The notes under the pieces were generated by a model. That model saw nothing but the letters and a program-made list of their open reading frames with translations. It was not told where the DNA came from and searched no databases. From Polynucleobacter ibericus (GTDB lineage Bacteria > Pseudomonadota > Gammaproteobacteria > Burkholderiales > Burkholderiaceae), in contig NZ_CP061309.1 in NCBI RefSeq assembly GCF_018687955.1, forward strand, positions 682,001 through 746,000: a stretch of 64,000 nt of DNA, given 5' to 3'. Below, in pieces: positions 55,123 through 62,958 of the stretch. Position 1 is the first letter of the stretch; each line of letters starts with the position of its first letter. Position numbers and translations under genes: made by a program.

Positions 55123-55689
55123 ATGAGCGAAATTCTTTCAGGACTTCTTTTGGGTGCAGCCTTTGGTTTTGTTTTGGAGCGCGCGGGTTTTGGCAATCCT
55201 AATAAATTAACTGGCCAATTTCGACTAACAGATTGGTCTGTGTTTAAGGTCATGTTCACCGCTATTGTGTTTGCTGCAGTTGGGCTCATGGTTTTAGAAA
55301 AGGCTGGGTTGGTGGACGCTGGTAGTTTGTTTGTGCCTCCAGCATTCTTGGGCGCAGCTGCATTGGGTGGAGCGCTTGTTGGTGCTGGCTTCGCAATTGG
55401 TGGGTATTGCCCTGGAACATCAGTAGTTGGCTTAATGTCTGGTCGCATTGACGCAGCAATCTTTTTGCTTGGCCTGCTTTTAGGCACCGTAGTTTTTGCT
55501 GTTATTTACCCAGAGATAGAGGTCTTAACTACTTTAGGTGAATTCGCTAAAGCGGATTCATTGCCAGATGCTTTCAATATCTCAGATTGGTCGATTGATA
55601 TCGGAATGATTGTCGCGGCCGTTGGTGTTTTTGTCTTGGGCTCTTGGATGGAAAAGAAATCCAAAGGCCCCGTTAGTTCTCAAGCTTAA
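55123..55689 (+). CDS. YeeE/YedE-family half-size membrane protein B (sulfur-compound transport)
   Basis: A 188-residue membrane protein with about five helices. Conserved core GAGFAIGGYCPGTSVVGL carries the cysteine-containing GGYCPGT motif of the second YeeE half, complementary to the GCTSG motif of the first protein. Together the two would rebuild the pseudo-symmetric pore of full-length YeeE/TsuA, where thiosulfate is relayed along cysteines. The start follows the previous stop after one base, indicating coupled synthesis. Confidence 0.85.
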   Translation: MSEILSGLLLGAAFGFVLERAGFGNPNKLTGQFRLTDWSVFKVMFTAIVFAAVGLMVLEKAGLVDAGSLFVPPAFLGAAALGGALVGAGFAIGGYCPGTSVVGLMSGRIDAAIFLLGLLLGTVVFAVIYPEIEVLTTLGEFAKADSLPDAFNISDWSIDIGMIVAAVGVFVLGSWMEKKSKGPVSSQA

Positions 55690-55706
55690 TCATAAAAAGG
55701 AAATAT

Positions 55707-55940
55707 ATGTCGAAAAAATCTACTGTAGCTGCATTGGCACTTGCCTTAGCAGGTTTATCGGCGGCTCCACTTGCACTTTCAGCTGATGCGCCTGCGAATC
55801 CAACAAGTGCAGAGCAAAAAAATCCTTGTGGCCCTAAAAAAGAAGCCTCCAATCCTTGTGGTCCAGCAAAGAAAAAAGCAACCAACCCTTGTGGCCCTTC
55901 AAATCCTTGCGGCCCAAAGAAGCGTAAGGCAGCGGAGTAA
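55707..55940 (+). CDS. Secreted NPCGP-repeat small protein, function unknown
   Basis: A 77-residue precursor. A signal peptide runs to about residue 26 (LALSA then DAP). The mature 51 residues are low-complexity Lys/Ala/Pro with four NPCGP pentapeptides, placing cysteines at about 41, 51, 62 and 68; the last two repeats are separated by one Ser. There are no other Cys, no aromatic residues and a basic tail (KKRKAAE). SD AAGGAAA precedes the ATG. The gene follows the transporter pair. I know no assigned function; a thiol/persulfide or metal-carrying role is a guess from cysteine count and neighbours. Confidence 0.8.
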   Translation: MSKKSTVAALALALAGLSAAPLALSADAPANPTSAEQKNPCGPKKEASNPCGPAKKKATNPCGPSNPCGPKKRKAAE

Positions 55941-55947
55941 CTTTTAA

Positions 55948-56574
55948 ATGCTCGCCCAATCTAATCTCTGGTTAGCAGCGCAGAAGTTGGCAAACATTCA
56001 AATGCAGTACGCAAAATCCAGACGTACTTTGAATGAAGCTGCTTTAGGCGGCGCTAGGGATTTTGTTGAGTGGCAACACTATCCGAGCAATGATTTGGTT
56101 GATGTGAATAGTGGCTATGAGTTTTATTACCATGCGCATTCAGCTGATGAAATGCCCAATGGAGAGCATGGCCATTTTCATGTAATTAAACGGGATGCAG
56201 AGAGCTTTCATCACCTTGTTGGTATTTCATTAGATCAAAAGGGTTTGCCAACCCGATTATTTACAACGAATGAGTGGGTCACAGGCGAGACAATGATTGA
56301 TTCAGCGGCGACCATTAAATTCGCAAAAGAATTTGAGATGGTCGTAAAGGGTCGTATGGCACCCGTAAGCAATTGGGTTAGCGCACTTATTCAATTATTT
56401 AGCGCAGAAATTGAAAAATTGATTGTGGATCGCGATCAAAAAATTAGATTACTAGATGTCGAATACGGCAATCGTGAGATTACGCTGAATTCTAGAAAGC
56501 ATCATGTTTTAACGGAGTGCAAGATTGATCTACTAAGTCGTCTTTCAGAAAATTTATTGGCAGTTAATTCTTAA
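55948..56574 (+). CDS. Conserved hypothetical protein with EHGHFH motif (DUF6969-like?)
   Basis: A 208-residue soluble-looking protein without signal peptide or membrane helix. A helical N-terminus (1-42) precedes a compact block rich in aromatic and histidine residues: YYHAH (60-64) and EHGHFHV (73-79), potential metal ligands His62, His64, Glu73, His74, His76, His78. Two further helical parts follow. I associate the motif tentatively with DUF6969; I cannot verify. It is 7 bases after the NPCGP gene and 9 before the rhodanese, so is firmly in the operon. Function unknown; the motif could bind iron, zinc or a persulfide-oxidising metal. Confidence 0.72.
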   Translation: MLAQSNLWLAAQKLANIQMQYAKSRRTLNEAALGGARDFVEWQHYPSNDLVDVNSGYEFYYHAHSADEMPNGEHGHFHVIKRDAESFHHLVGISLDQKGLPTRLFTTNEWVTGETMIDSAATIKFAKEFEMVVKGRMAPVSNWVSALIQLFSAEIEKLIVDRDQKIRLLDVEYGNREITLNSRKHHVLTECKIDLLSRLSENLLAVNS

Positions 56575-56583
56575 GGGGTAGAA

Positions 56584-57561
56584 ATGAAAAAGATTCAATG
56601 GGCAGTAGCTCTTGTCTTGGCTAGCATGGTAAGTTTCGTGCAGGCTATTACATTGCCTGGGCCAGTGGTTAGTGCTGAATGGCTTGCTGCAAACCAATCT
56701 GAAGTGCAAATTTTGGAGGTAAGAGGTGATGTAGCTAGCTATGTACGTAGCCCTGAGTTTGAAGTCGATAAAAAGACTGGAAAAAAGATGCTAGTAGAGG
56801 TTGGTGGTCATATATCAGACTCTAGCTTGTTGGACTTTAAAATGGTTAGAGCCGATCGCATGATTGATGGGAAAAAGATTAAATACTTGATTCCTGAAAA
56901 AGCAGATTTTGAAAAAATTATTCAAGCTGTTGGTATTAGCTCTGAAAAGCCTATCGTTTTGGTACCAATTGGGTTGGATATTTCCGATGTGGACGAAGCC
57001 TTACGAGCCTATTGGCAGTTCAAAGTTTATGGGGAGGACAATATTGCCGTTTTAGATGGCGGTATGGCAGGCTGGCTTGCTGAAGGTCGTGATTATGTAG
57101 TTAGCCCCTCAATCAAGACCGGCGGAAACTGGACTGCAAAAGCTGAACGCAAAGAGTTGATTGCCAATTCAGAGCAAGTAGCCTCTGCATCAAAAAGCGG
57201 TAAGGTGAATTTGATTGACGCTCGTCAACCAGCGCAATTTTTTGGCTTAAGTAAACGTGACTATGTAGGTGCTTATGGACACATTGCCGGAGCAAAAGAA
57301 CTAGCCCCAGAGTTGTTGGCAAAAACTTCAAAGGGTGCGCTGTATTTTTGGGATAAAAATACCTATAACGCATTGTTGACAGCAAACGGCATTAATCCAA
57401 AATCACCAGCTATTAGTTATTGCAATAGCGGTCATTTGGCAGCTGGCGGTTGGTTTGTATTGTCAGAGCTAGTGGGTAATAAATCAACCAAGTTGTATGA
57501 CGGCTCTTTATATCTTTGGACTCTTGAAGGTCGTCCATTAGTAGGCGTTCCTCTTAATTAA
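56584..57561 (+). CDS. Exported two-domain rhodanese-family sulfurtransferase
   Basis: A 325-residue precursor with signal peptide (MKKIQWAVALVLASMVSFVQA). Two rhodanese domains: the first (about 25-175) lacks an active-site cysteine at the expected loop (ILVPIGLDISD where Cys would be), so it is structural; the second (about 195-320) has Cys280 in SYCNSGHLAAGGW, the catalytic loop, preceded by NLIDARQPAQFFG. Matches thiosulfate:thiol sulfurtransferases of the TST/YnjE type. In the operon it would move sulfane sulfur onto an acceptor thiol, perhaps the NPCGP protein or glutathione. Confidence 0.88.
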   Translation: MKKIQWAVALVLASMVSFVQAITLPGPVVSAEWLAANQSEVQILEVRGDVASYVRSPEFEVDKKTGKKMLVEVGGHISDSSLLDFKMVRADRMIDGKKIKYLIPEKADFEKIIQAVGISSEKPIVLVPIGLDISDVDEALRAYWQFKVYGEDNIAVLDGGMAGWLAEGRDYVVSPSIKTGGNWTAKAERKELIANSEQVASASKSGKVNLIDARQPAQFFGLSKRDYVGAYGHIAGAKELAPELLAKTSKGALYFWDKNTYNALLTANGINPKSPAISYCNSGHLAAGGWFVLSELVGNKSTKLYDGSLYLWTLEGRPLVGVPLN

Positions 57562-57572
57562 GGTTGCGTGCT

Positions 57573-57890
57573 ATGTCTCTTTCTGTCACCAACATCAACC
57601 TGCAAAAGATGCAGTCATCAGCAGATGATGCCTGTCGCTTGATGAAGGTTCTTTCTAATCGGGATCGGATGATGTTGTTGTGTCAAATCAGTCAAGGGGA
57701 GAAGTGCGTCGGTGAGTTGGAGGCATGCCTTGATATTCAGCAGCCAACCTTATCGCAGCAGTTAACCGTTTTAAGGAAAGAGGCGTTGGTAAAAACCAGA
57801 AGAGAGGGCAAGCAAATTTATTACTCGCATTCCAAACATGTTGCCTTGGAAGTGATGAAAGTGCTTTATCAGAATTACTGTAGTAAATAA
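57573..57890 (+). CDS. bigR: ArsR-family persulfide-sensing repressor (BigR/SqrR/YgaV type)
   Basis: The ATG at 57573 has AAGG upstream; a TTG at 57564 is possible. The 105-residue winged helix has the helix-turn-helix QQPTLSQQLTVLRKEAL and the wing REGKQIYYS. Cys37 (RMMLLC) and Cys103 (QNYC near the end) are 66 residues apart, the spacing of the sensing pair in BigR (42/108) and SqrR (41/107), which form a disulfide or tetrasulfide with reactive sulfur and leave DNA. The operon's own palindrome at 54544 is its likely target, giving autoregulation. One more Cys is at 21 and others at 45 and 52 outside the pair. Confidence 0.9.
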   Translation: MSLSVTNINLQKMQSSADDACRLMKVLSNRDRMMLLCQISQGEKCVGELEACLDIQQPTLSQQLTVLRKEALVKTRREGKQIYYSHSKHVALEVMKVLYQNYCSK

Positions 57891-57908
57891 TTTAAAAGGA
57901 GCTTTAAT

Positions 57909-58094
57909 ATGAAATGCAATGTTGGCAGTATTGATCGTATGTTACGCATGGTAGTGGGATTGGTATTAATTGGTCTGGCTGCAACTGGCACTGTTGGTGT
58001 CTGGGGCTGGATCGGTGTAGTGCCTCTTGCAACGGGTCTATTTAGATTCTGCCCAGCCTATCCACTATTGGGAATTAATACTTGCGGCAAATAG
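57909..58094 (+). CDS. DUF2892 small membrane protein
   Basis: A 61-residue protein with two transmembrane helices (RMVVGLVLIGLAATG and GWIGVVPLATGLF) and Cys at positions 3, 48 and 58 (MKCNVG at the start; CPAYPLLGINTCGK at the end), matching the DUF2892 domain that is fused to rhodanese in E. coli YgaP. It is the last gene of the sulfur operon. Function unknown, but its repeated pairing with rhodaneses implies sulfur chemistry at the membrane. A hairpin follows. Confidence 0.88.
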   Translation: MKCNVGSIDRMLRMVVGLVLIGLAATGTVGVWGWIGVVPLATGLFRFCPAYPLLGINTCGK

Positions 58095-58118
58095 AACTTA
58101 CGCAATAAGATAAATCCA

Positions 58119-58146
58119 AAGGGGTGCATAGGCTTAAGCACCCCTT
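58119..58146. terminator. Hairpin between the DUF2892 gene and modC
   Basis: AAGGGGTGC (58119-58127) and GCACCCCTT (58138-58146) form a perfect 9-bp stem around a 10-base loop, between convergent genes. T-runs are short on both sides (TTCTGG plus; TTTGGA minus), so strength is uncertain. Confidence 0.65.
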
Positions 58147-58157
58147 CTGGGCAGTTC

Positions 58158-59267
58158 TTAGTGATCTACAAATCGTCTAGGATCATTAATGGGGCGCAGG
58201 GGCATGATATGAATTTGATCTCCATCGAATTCAATATGCATTTGACTGCCAACTTCCATGCCCAGTCTTTTCACTTCAGATGCTGATGCTACCCACTCGA
58301 TTTTGTGCGAGCTATTCTGAATCTGTAATTGCACAACAGCAATTTGTCCTAGGCTGCTAATTTCTACGGTGGTAGCTGGAATGCTGGCAGAGGTTGGAGT
58401 GTTATTGATTCTTAATCCATCCTGTGGAATCACCCAAGCAACTTGCGCGTTTGAAGGAATCTTTCCTTTGTCAGCCACAGTAAAAGTTTTTTCACATCCA
58501 TCCCAGGTGAGATTTCCTGCATTAAATATTCCATGAAACATATTGCTGATGCCTACTAACTCAGCAACGCGTGAATTGCGGGGTTTTTGGAATAACACTT
58601 GTGGCGGAGCCGTTTGCAGGCTAATGCCGTTATCAATTACCGTAATGCGGTCAGCAAGCAGATCGGCCTCACGCAGGTCATGTGTAACCAACAGAATGGG
58701 AATGTTCAAGTCCTTGCGTAAATCTGCGAGGGTTTTGTAAAGACTCTGACGGGTTGGTGCATCTACTGCGGAGAAGGGCTCATCTAGTAACAAAATCTTT
58801 GGCTGCCGGGCTAGAGCTCTTGCAAGCGCAACGCGCTGCTGCTGTCCGCCAGAAAGCTGGCTGGGTAAACGATGAGCAAGTTCTGCTATTCCCATGCGAT
58901 TTAACCAATCTTGAGCAATTTCTTTGCGCTCACTTACTTCATGGGTGGAATTTTGCAGTGGGATGATGACGTTTTCAACGGCGGAAAGATGTGGAAATAG
59001 GGCGTACTGTTGAAATAAGAACCCGCAAGAGCGTTGTGCTGGTGCTAGGTTTTTAATTACTCCTGAAAGTTCACTCGCTTCAAACCAGGTTTCTCCGTCA
59101 CACTCAATTTTTCCGAACTTCGCTTGACTCAGTCCGGCGATAGTTCTAAGGGTGCTAGTCTTGCCGCTACCAGACGGTCCTACAAGTGCATGCAATTGAC
59201 CAGGAGCGCACTCCAAGTTGATTTGCAATGGATTGGGGAGGGTTTGGTTAATTTTGAGTTTGAGCAT
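58158..59267 (-). CDS. modC: Molybdate ABC transporter ATP-binding protein
   Basis: ATPase of a molybdate-type importer, 369 residues. Walker [13 protein letters not shown] signature [15 protein letters not shown], Walker [13 protein letters not shown], then a C-terminal TOBE domain (about 295-360, [29 protein letters not shown]) used for oxyanion sensing. Its start codon overlaps the modB stop by one base. ModC and sulfate/tungstate ABC proteins are alike; molybdate is inferred from the TOBE domain and the neighbouring molybdoenzyme gene soxC. Confidence 0.86.
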   Translation of the reverse strand: MLKLKINQTLPNPLQINLECAPGQLHALVGPSGSGKTSTLRTIAGLSQAKFGKIECDGETWFEASELSGVIKNLAPAQRSCGFLFQQYALFPHLSAVENVIIPLQNSTHEVSERKEIAQDWLNRMGIAELAHRLPSQLSGGQQQRVALARALARQPKILLLDEPFSAVDAPTRQSLYKTLADLRKDLNIPILLVTHDLREADLLADRITVIDNGISLQTAPPQVLFQKPRNSRVAELVGISNMFHGIFNAGNLTWDGCEKTFTVADKGKIPSNAQVAWVIPQDGLRINNTPTSASIPATTVEISSLGQIAVVQLQIQNSSHKIEWVASASEVKRLGMEVGSQMHIEFDGDQIHIMPLRPINDPRRFVDH

Positions 59268-59920
59268 TAGCCTCTCCCTTTGCTCTGTAGGGTGGCGCCT
59301 CTTCCAAAGACACCATAAGAGAGCGCGATTGCAATCAGTGAAATTCCTAGAAGAAGCAAGGCAAGCGCCCCAGCGCCGGCAGTATCAAAACTTTGTACCT
59401 TATCGTATATAGCAATAGATACCGTTTTAGTTTCGCCTGGGATAGCGCCTCCGACCATGAGGACAACGCCAAACTCACCCAGGGTATGGGCAAAAGTCAG
59501 AACGGCTCCGCTGGTAATGCCTCTCCAGGCCAGTGGAAGCTCAATTAAACGAAAGATTTGCCAATTGGATAGGCCGCTTACTTGGGCAGCTTCGCGAATT
59601 TCTGGATTAATAGCTTCAAAAGCACGCTGAATCGGCTGTATTGCAAATGGTAGGTTGACTATGAGAGATGCAATCAAAATGCCGGCAAAGGAAAAAACCA
59701 ATGGAAACCCCAAGAAGCTCTTCCCGCCCAAGCCAACCAGTAGGTAATAGCCCAAGACGGTTGGGGGTAGAACGAGTGGTAAAGCTAAGGCCGCCTCAAC
59801 CCAGGGCTTGCTTCTATTGAGGCTCAGCAGGCTATGGGCCACCCAAACCCCAAAAGGGATGATCAGGGCTAAGGTCCATAGAGCTAGTTTTAGCGAAAGA
59901 AGGATTGCGTCTGTGTCCAT
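59267..59920 (-). CDS. modB: Molybdate ABC transporter permease
   Basis: With ATG 59920 (MDTDAILLSLKLALW) the protein has 217 residues and five to six transmembrane helices. The EAA loop motif is EAAQVSGLSNWQIFRLIELPLAWRG (residues about 125-150). The family's LALPLVLPPTVLGYYLLV segment is present. A frame from 59959 would add 13 residues with no SD. No modA gene is adjacent, so a periplasmic binding protein must be encoded elsewhere. Divergent from the ArsR/SoxR gene, so a shared 110-base control region exists. Confidence 0.87.
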   Translation of the reverse strand: MDTDAILLSLKLALWTLALIIPFGVWVAHSLLSLNRSKPWVEAALALPLVLPPTVLGYYLLVGLGGKSFLGFPLVFSFAGILIASLIVNLPFAIQPIQRAFEAINPEIREAAQVSGLSNWQIFRLIELPLAWRGITSGAVLTFAHTLGEFGVVLMVGGAIPGETKTVSIAIYDKVQSFDTAGAGALALLLLGISLIAIALSYGVFGRGATLQSKGRG

Positions 59921-59931
59921 CGGTTTGATTG

Positions 59932-59946
59932 TATTGCTTAGCAATA
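59932..59946. promoter_or_regulatory. Palindrome TATTGC-TTA-GCAATA ahead of modB
   Basis: A perfect 6-3-6 inverted repeat 12 bases upstream of the modB start and about 85 bases upstream of the SoxR start. Its location suits a repressor of modBC. It does not resemble the ModE box as I know it, so the binding factor is open. Confidence 0.35.
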
Positions 59947-59991
59947 TAGGGTAACTCACTATACCGATTTAGCCGCTTAAGGAGTCCAATC

Positions 59992-60013
59992 TATGCGCAT
60001 ACATGCATATATA
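59992..60013. promoter_or_regulatory. Candidate SoxR operator region with ATGCAT elements
   Basis: TATGCGCATA (59992-60001, perfect palindrome) and ATGCATATATAA starting at 60003 lie 18-39 bases ahead of the GTG of the ArsR/SoxR gene. The second element matches 11 of 12 positions of the half site ATGCWTAWATAC taken from the palindrome at 53728. The same ArsR protein may bind both, coupling the rhodanese gene to sox. Confidence 0.42.
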
Positions 60014-60030
60014 ACAAGGTGATGATTTAA

Positions 60031-60366
60031 GTGAAATCTAGGGTTCAAAAAGCAACAAAAAACTTATCTCCAAAACAGATGGAAAAAGTGTTTTCTCAGG
60101 TTGCCGCCTATTTCAATGTACTGTCTGAGCCAGCACGCCTGCGCATTATGTATTCAATCTGCAGTGGAGAAAAGTCCGTTTCTGAAGTGGTTGAAATGTG
60201 TGGCTCGAGTCAGGCGAATGTCTCAAGACATCTTTTAGCTTTGCATAAAGCTGGAATATTACTCAGACGCAAAGAGGGTGTAACGGTTTATTACTCAATT
60301 GCAGACAATGCAACTGTAGAAATGTGTCAGTCAGTCTGCGCAAAGATTGCTGAAGGTATTCATTAA
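60031..60366 (+). CDS. soxR: ArsR-family regulator of sox genes (SoxR type)
   Basis: Starts at GTG 60031, with AAGGTG about ten bases before it. The 111-residue winged helix has the helix-turn-helix SSQANVSRHLLALHKAGI and wing RRKEGVTVYYS. Cysteines at 44, 57, 99 and 103 offer thiol switches, but the first is placed three residues later than in BigR/SqrR, so the pairing differs from the repressor at 57573. Its position immediately before soxC (36 bases) and family precedent (SoxR of Paracoccus and Pseudaminobacter) identify it as the likely sox repressor. Confidence 0.85.
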   Translation: MKSRVQKATKNLSPKQMEKVFSQVAAYFNVLSEPARLRIMYSICSGEKSVSEVVEMCGSSQANVSRHLLALHKAGILLRRKEGVTVYYSIADNATVEMCQSVCAKIAEGIH

Positions 60367-60401
60367 GTTTTGCAGTAAATCACTTTTCAAGTAGAGGTCA
60401 A

Positions 60402-61802
60402 ATGACTAAGAAGCAAATTGAATTAAGTGTCGAGGATATCTCGGCAGTTGAAAAGCCGGCAAATAGAGCCCGCTTGGTTAAAGCGCCAGAGCACTTTATC
60501 TCTCAAGAGTTAATTGCTGACATTAACGCCAATGGTCTTGATGAAACTCGCCGTGGCTTCTTGCGCAAAGGCTTCATGTCTGCAGTTGGCGGAGCGGCAG
60601 CAAGCTTGGCTGCACCACTGGCCTTTGCTGCGGGCGAGGGCGACCCAGCAATTTTAGAAAAACAAGAATGGCAAACAACGCTTGGTAAAAACGTTGCCAC
60701 CATGCCTTATGGTGTGCCATCTATCTATGAGGCTAATTTAATTCGTCGTGAGTCACCAGGCTTAACACGTGTATCAGCAGCATCGGTTGCCTTTACACCT
60801 TTGCAAGGCTTATTTGGAACAATTACGCCAAACGGTTTGCACTTTGAGCGCCATCACCAAGGTTGGTACAACCTCAACCCAGAAACCCATCGTCTAATGG
60901 TCAATGGCATGGTGAAAAATGCTCGCGTCTTCACGATGAACGACTTGATGCGTTTGCCTTCAGTTTCTCGTACACATTTCATTGAGTGCGGTGCAAATAC
61001 CGGCTTAGAGTGGGGCAACGTTGCTGTCCCTACAGTGCAATATACACACGGCATGTTGTCCTGCTGCGAATTCACAGGCGTACCATTGAAAGTATTGCTT
61101 GAAGAGTGCGGGGCAGATCTGAAAAAAGGCAAGTTCTTACTTGCTGAAGGTGGTGATGGCTCTGGCATGACTCGCACCATTAATTTGGAAAGCTGCCTAG
61201 AAGACACTATTGTCGCCTGGAGTATGAATGGCGAGATGCTTCGTCCAGAAAACGGCTTCCCATTGCGCTTGGTAGTGCCTGGGGTGCAAGGTGTTAGTTG
61301 GGTTAAATGGTTGCGCCGTCTTGAGGTAGGTGACATGCCTTGGAACTCTAAAGACGAAGCGGTTCACTACATTGAATTGATGCCAGATGGTATTCACCGT
61401 CAGTATGCATCTATTCAAGAATGCAAATCAGTTATCACTACACCATCTGGCGGCCAGCAATTGCTAGACAAAGGTTTCTACAATGTGAGCGGTATGGCAT
61501 GGTCTGGTCGCGGCAAGATTAGGCGTGTTGATGTTTCTTTTGATGGTGGCAATAACTGGCGTCAAGCGCGTCTCGAGACTCCGGTGCTCACTAAGTCAAT
61601 TACCCGCTTCAATATTGATTGGGTCTGGGATGGATCGCCTGCAATATTGCAATCTAGAGCGGTTGATGACACAGGTTACATCCAGCCTTCAATTAAAACG
61701 TTGCGCAATGTTCGTGGTACACGTTCGATTTATCACAACAACGCAATTCAGTCTTGGAAATTAGATTCAAACGGCGAGGTGAGCAATGTACAAGTTGGGT
61801 AA
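60402..61802 (+). CDS. soxC: Sulfite/sulfane dehydrogenase molybdenum subunit SoxC
   Basis: Molybdopterin subunit of Sox(CD)2, oxidising the sulfane sulfur bound to SoxY to a sulfone. The 466-residue precursor has a twin-arginine signal (ETRRGFLRKGFMSAVGG, residues about 48-64). The Mo-ligating Cys196 is in THFIECGANTGLEW; further blocks are YTHGMLSCCEFTGVPL and RLVVPGVQGVSWVKWL. The C-terminal dimerisation domain follows (VDVSFDGGNNW). The stop lies inside soxD (17-base overlap). Confidence 0.94.
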   Translation: MTKKQIELSVEDISAVEKPANRARLVKAPEHFISQELIADINANGLDETRRGFLRKGFMSAVGGAAASLAAPLAFAAGEGDPAILEKQEWQTTLGKNVATMPYGVPSIYEANLIRRESPGLTRVSAASVAFTPLQGLFGTITPNGLHFERHHQGWYNLNPETHRLMVNGMVKNARVFTMNDLMRLPSVSRTHFIECGANTGLEWGNVAVPTVQYTHGMLSCCEFTGVPLKVLLEECGADLKKGKFLLAEGGDGSGMTRTINLESCLEDTIVAWSMNGEMLRPENGFPLRLVVPGVQGVSWVKWLRRLEVGDMPWNSKDEAVHYIELMPDGIHRQYASIQECKSVITTPSGGQQLLDKGFYNVSGMAWSGRGKIRRVDVSFDGGNNWRQARLETPVLTKSITRFNIDWVWDGSPAILQSRAVDDTGYIQPSIKTLRNVRGTRSIYHNNAIQSWKLDSNGEVSNVQVG

Positions 61803-62877
61803 ATCGATTGCTCGTTTAGGGCTGTTGTCCGCAGCATTACTGGCTGCTAATTTTGTTTATGCACAAAGTACTCAGGGCGCTGTCAAATTTCCTGGAGTGG
61901 GCCGAAATGCCACCCCCGCTGAAGTAGCGGCATGGGATATCGACGTGCGTCCTGATTTCAAAGGATTACCAAAGGGATCTGGTTCAGTTGAGCAAGGTCA
62001 GACCATTTGGGAGGCCAAGTGCGCTAGTTGCCACGGTATTTTCGGTGAATCTAATGAGATCTTTACGCCAATTACTGGCGGCACTACAAAGGATGATGTT
62101 AAGACTGGAAGAGTGGCTTCTCTCGCGGATATGAAGCAGCCACAGCGAACCACCTTAATGAAGGTTCCCACTGTTTCTACTTTATGGGATTACATCTATC
62201 GTGCAATGCCATGGAATGCTCCAAGGTCCTTAACTCCGGACGATACGTATGCATTAGTAGCCTTCATCCTGAGCATTGGCGAGGTGGTACCTGATGATTT
62301 CGTTCTCAGCAATACTAATATTGCTGAAGTACAAGCGAAAATGCCTAACCGTAATGGCATGACTAGAAAGCATGGATTCTGGAATGTGAAAGACAAACCG
62401 GATGTCAATGGTTCTGCTTGCATGAATAATTGCGTGGCATTTGTTCAAATCGGTTCTACTTTGCCCGATTTTGCTCGTGATGCTCATGGCAACATCGCTG
62501 ATCAAAATCGTATGTATGGCCCTTATCGTGGTGCTGATACGACCAAGCCACCAATTGCAAAACTACCTGGTGCACTGGGAGAGGGTTTAGCGCATGCTAA
62601 GGATACTCACTCCAGCGCACCAAAGGGAGCGGCAGCCTTATTTAAAAATGAGAATTGCTCTGCCTGTCATGCCCCAAACGCAAAGCTAGTTGGCCCATCA
62701 ATCGCGGATATTTCCGCTAAATATAAAGACCAAAGTGGCGCTGTAGATAAGCTGATGACCAAGGTCAAGAACGGTGGAGCTGGGGTTTGGGGTTCGATTC
62801 CAATGCCGCCGCAAGCGCAATTATCTGATGCAGATCGTAAAACGTTGGTGGAATGGATGCTATCGGGCGGTAAATAA
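61786..62877 (+). CDS. soxD: SoxD diheme c-type cytochrome subunit
   Basis: Cytochrome partner of SoxC, taking electrons from the sulfane dehydrogenase. The 363-residue precursor has a signal peptide to about ANFVYA and two heme-binding motifs, CASCH (79-83) and CSACH (291-295), plus a Met ligand in SIPMPPQ. Its ATG at 61786 overlaps the end of soxC by 17 bases, so translation is coupled and a stoichiometric complex is likely. Confidence 0.93.
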   Translation: MYKLGKSIARLGLLSAALLAANFVYAQSTQGAVKFPGVGRNATPAEVAAWDIDVRPDFKGLPKGSGSVEQGQTIWEAKCASCHGIFGESNEIFTPITGGTTKDDVKTGRVASLADMKQPQRTTLMKVPTVSTLWDYIYRAMPWNAPRSLTPDDTYALVAFILSIGEVVPDDFVLSNTNIAEVQAKMPNRNGMTRKHGFWNVKDKPDVNGSACMNNCVAFVQIGSTLPDFARDAHGNIADQNRMYGPYRGADTTKPPIAKLPGALGEGLAHAKDTHSSAPKGAAALFKNENCSACHAPNAKLVGPSIADISAKYKDQSGAVDKLMTKVKNGGAGVWGSIPMPPQAQLSDADRKTLVEWMLSGGK

Positions 62878-62918
62878 GGGGTGCTTAGGTAATTACCAGT
62901 ATGGTTTATTACAAAGCA

Positions 62919-62928
62919 GATAATATAT
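62919..62928 (+). promoter_or_regulatory. AT-rich element ahead of soxY, partial match to the 54544 operator
   Basis: GATAATATAT at 62919-62928 is identical for ten bases to the left side of the BigR-type palindrome (54543-54552), but the right arm is not conserved. It may be a -10 of an internal soxY promoter (upstream TTACCA, 19-base spacing) or a half operator. Weak. Confidence 0.3.
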
Positions 62929-62958
62929 TCATAGTAAGAGATTAATAAAGGAGTTTTT

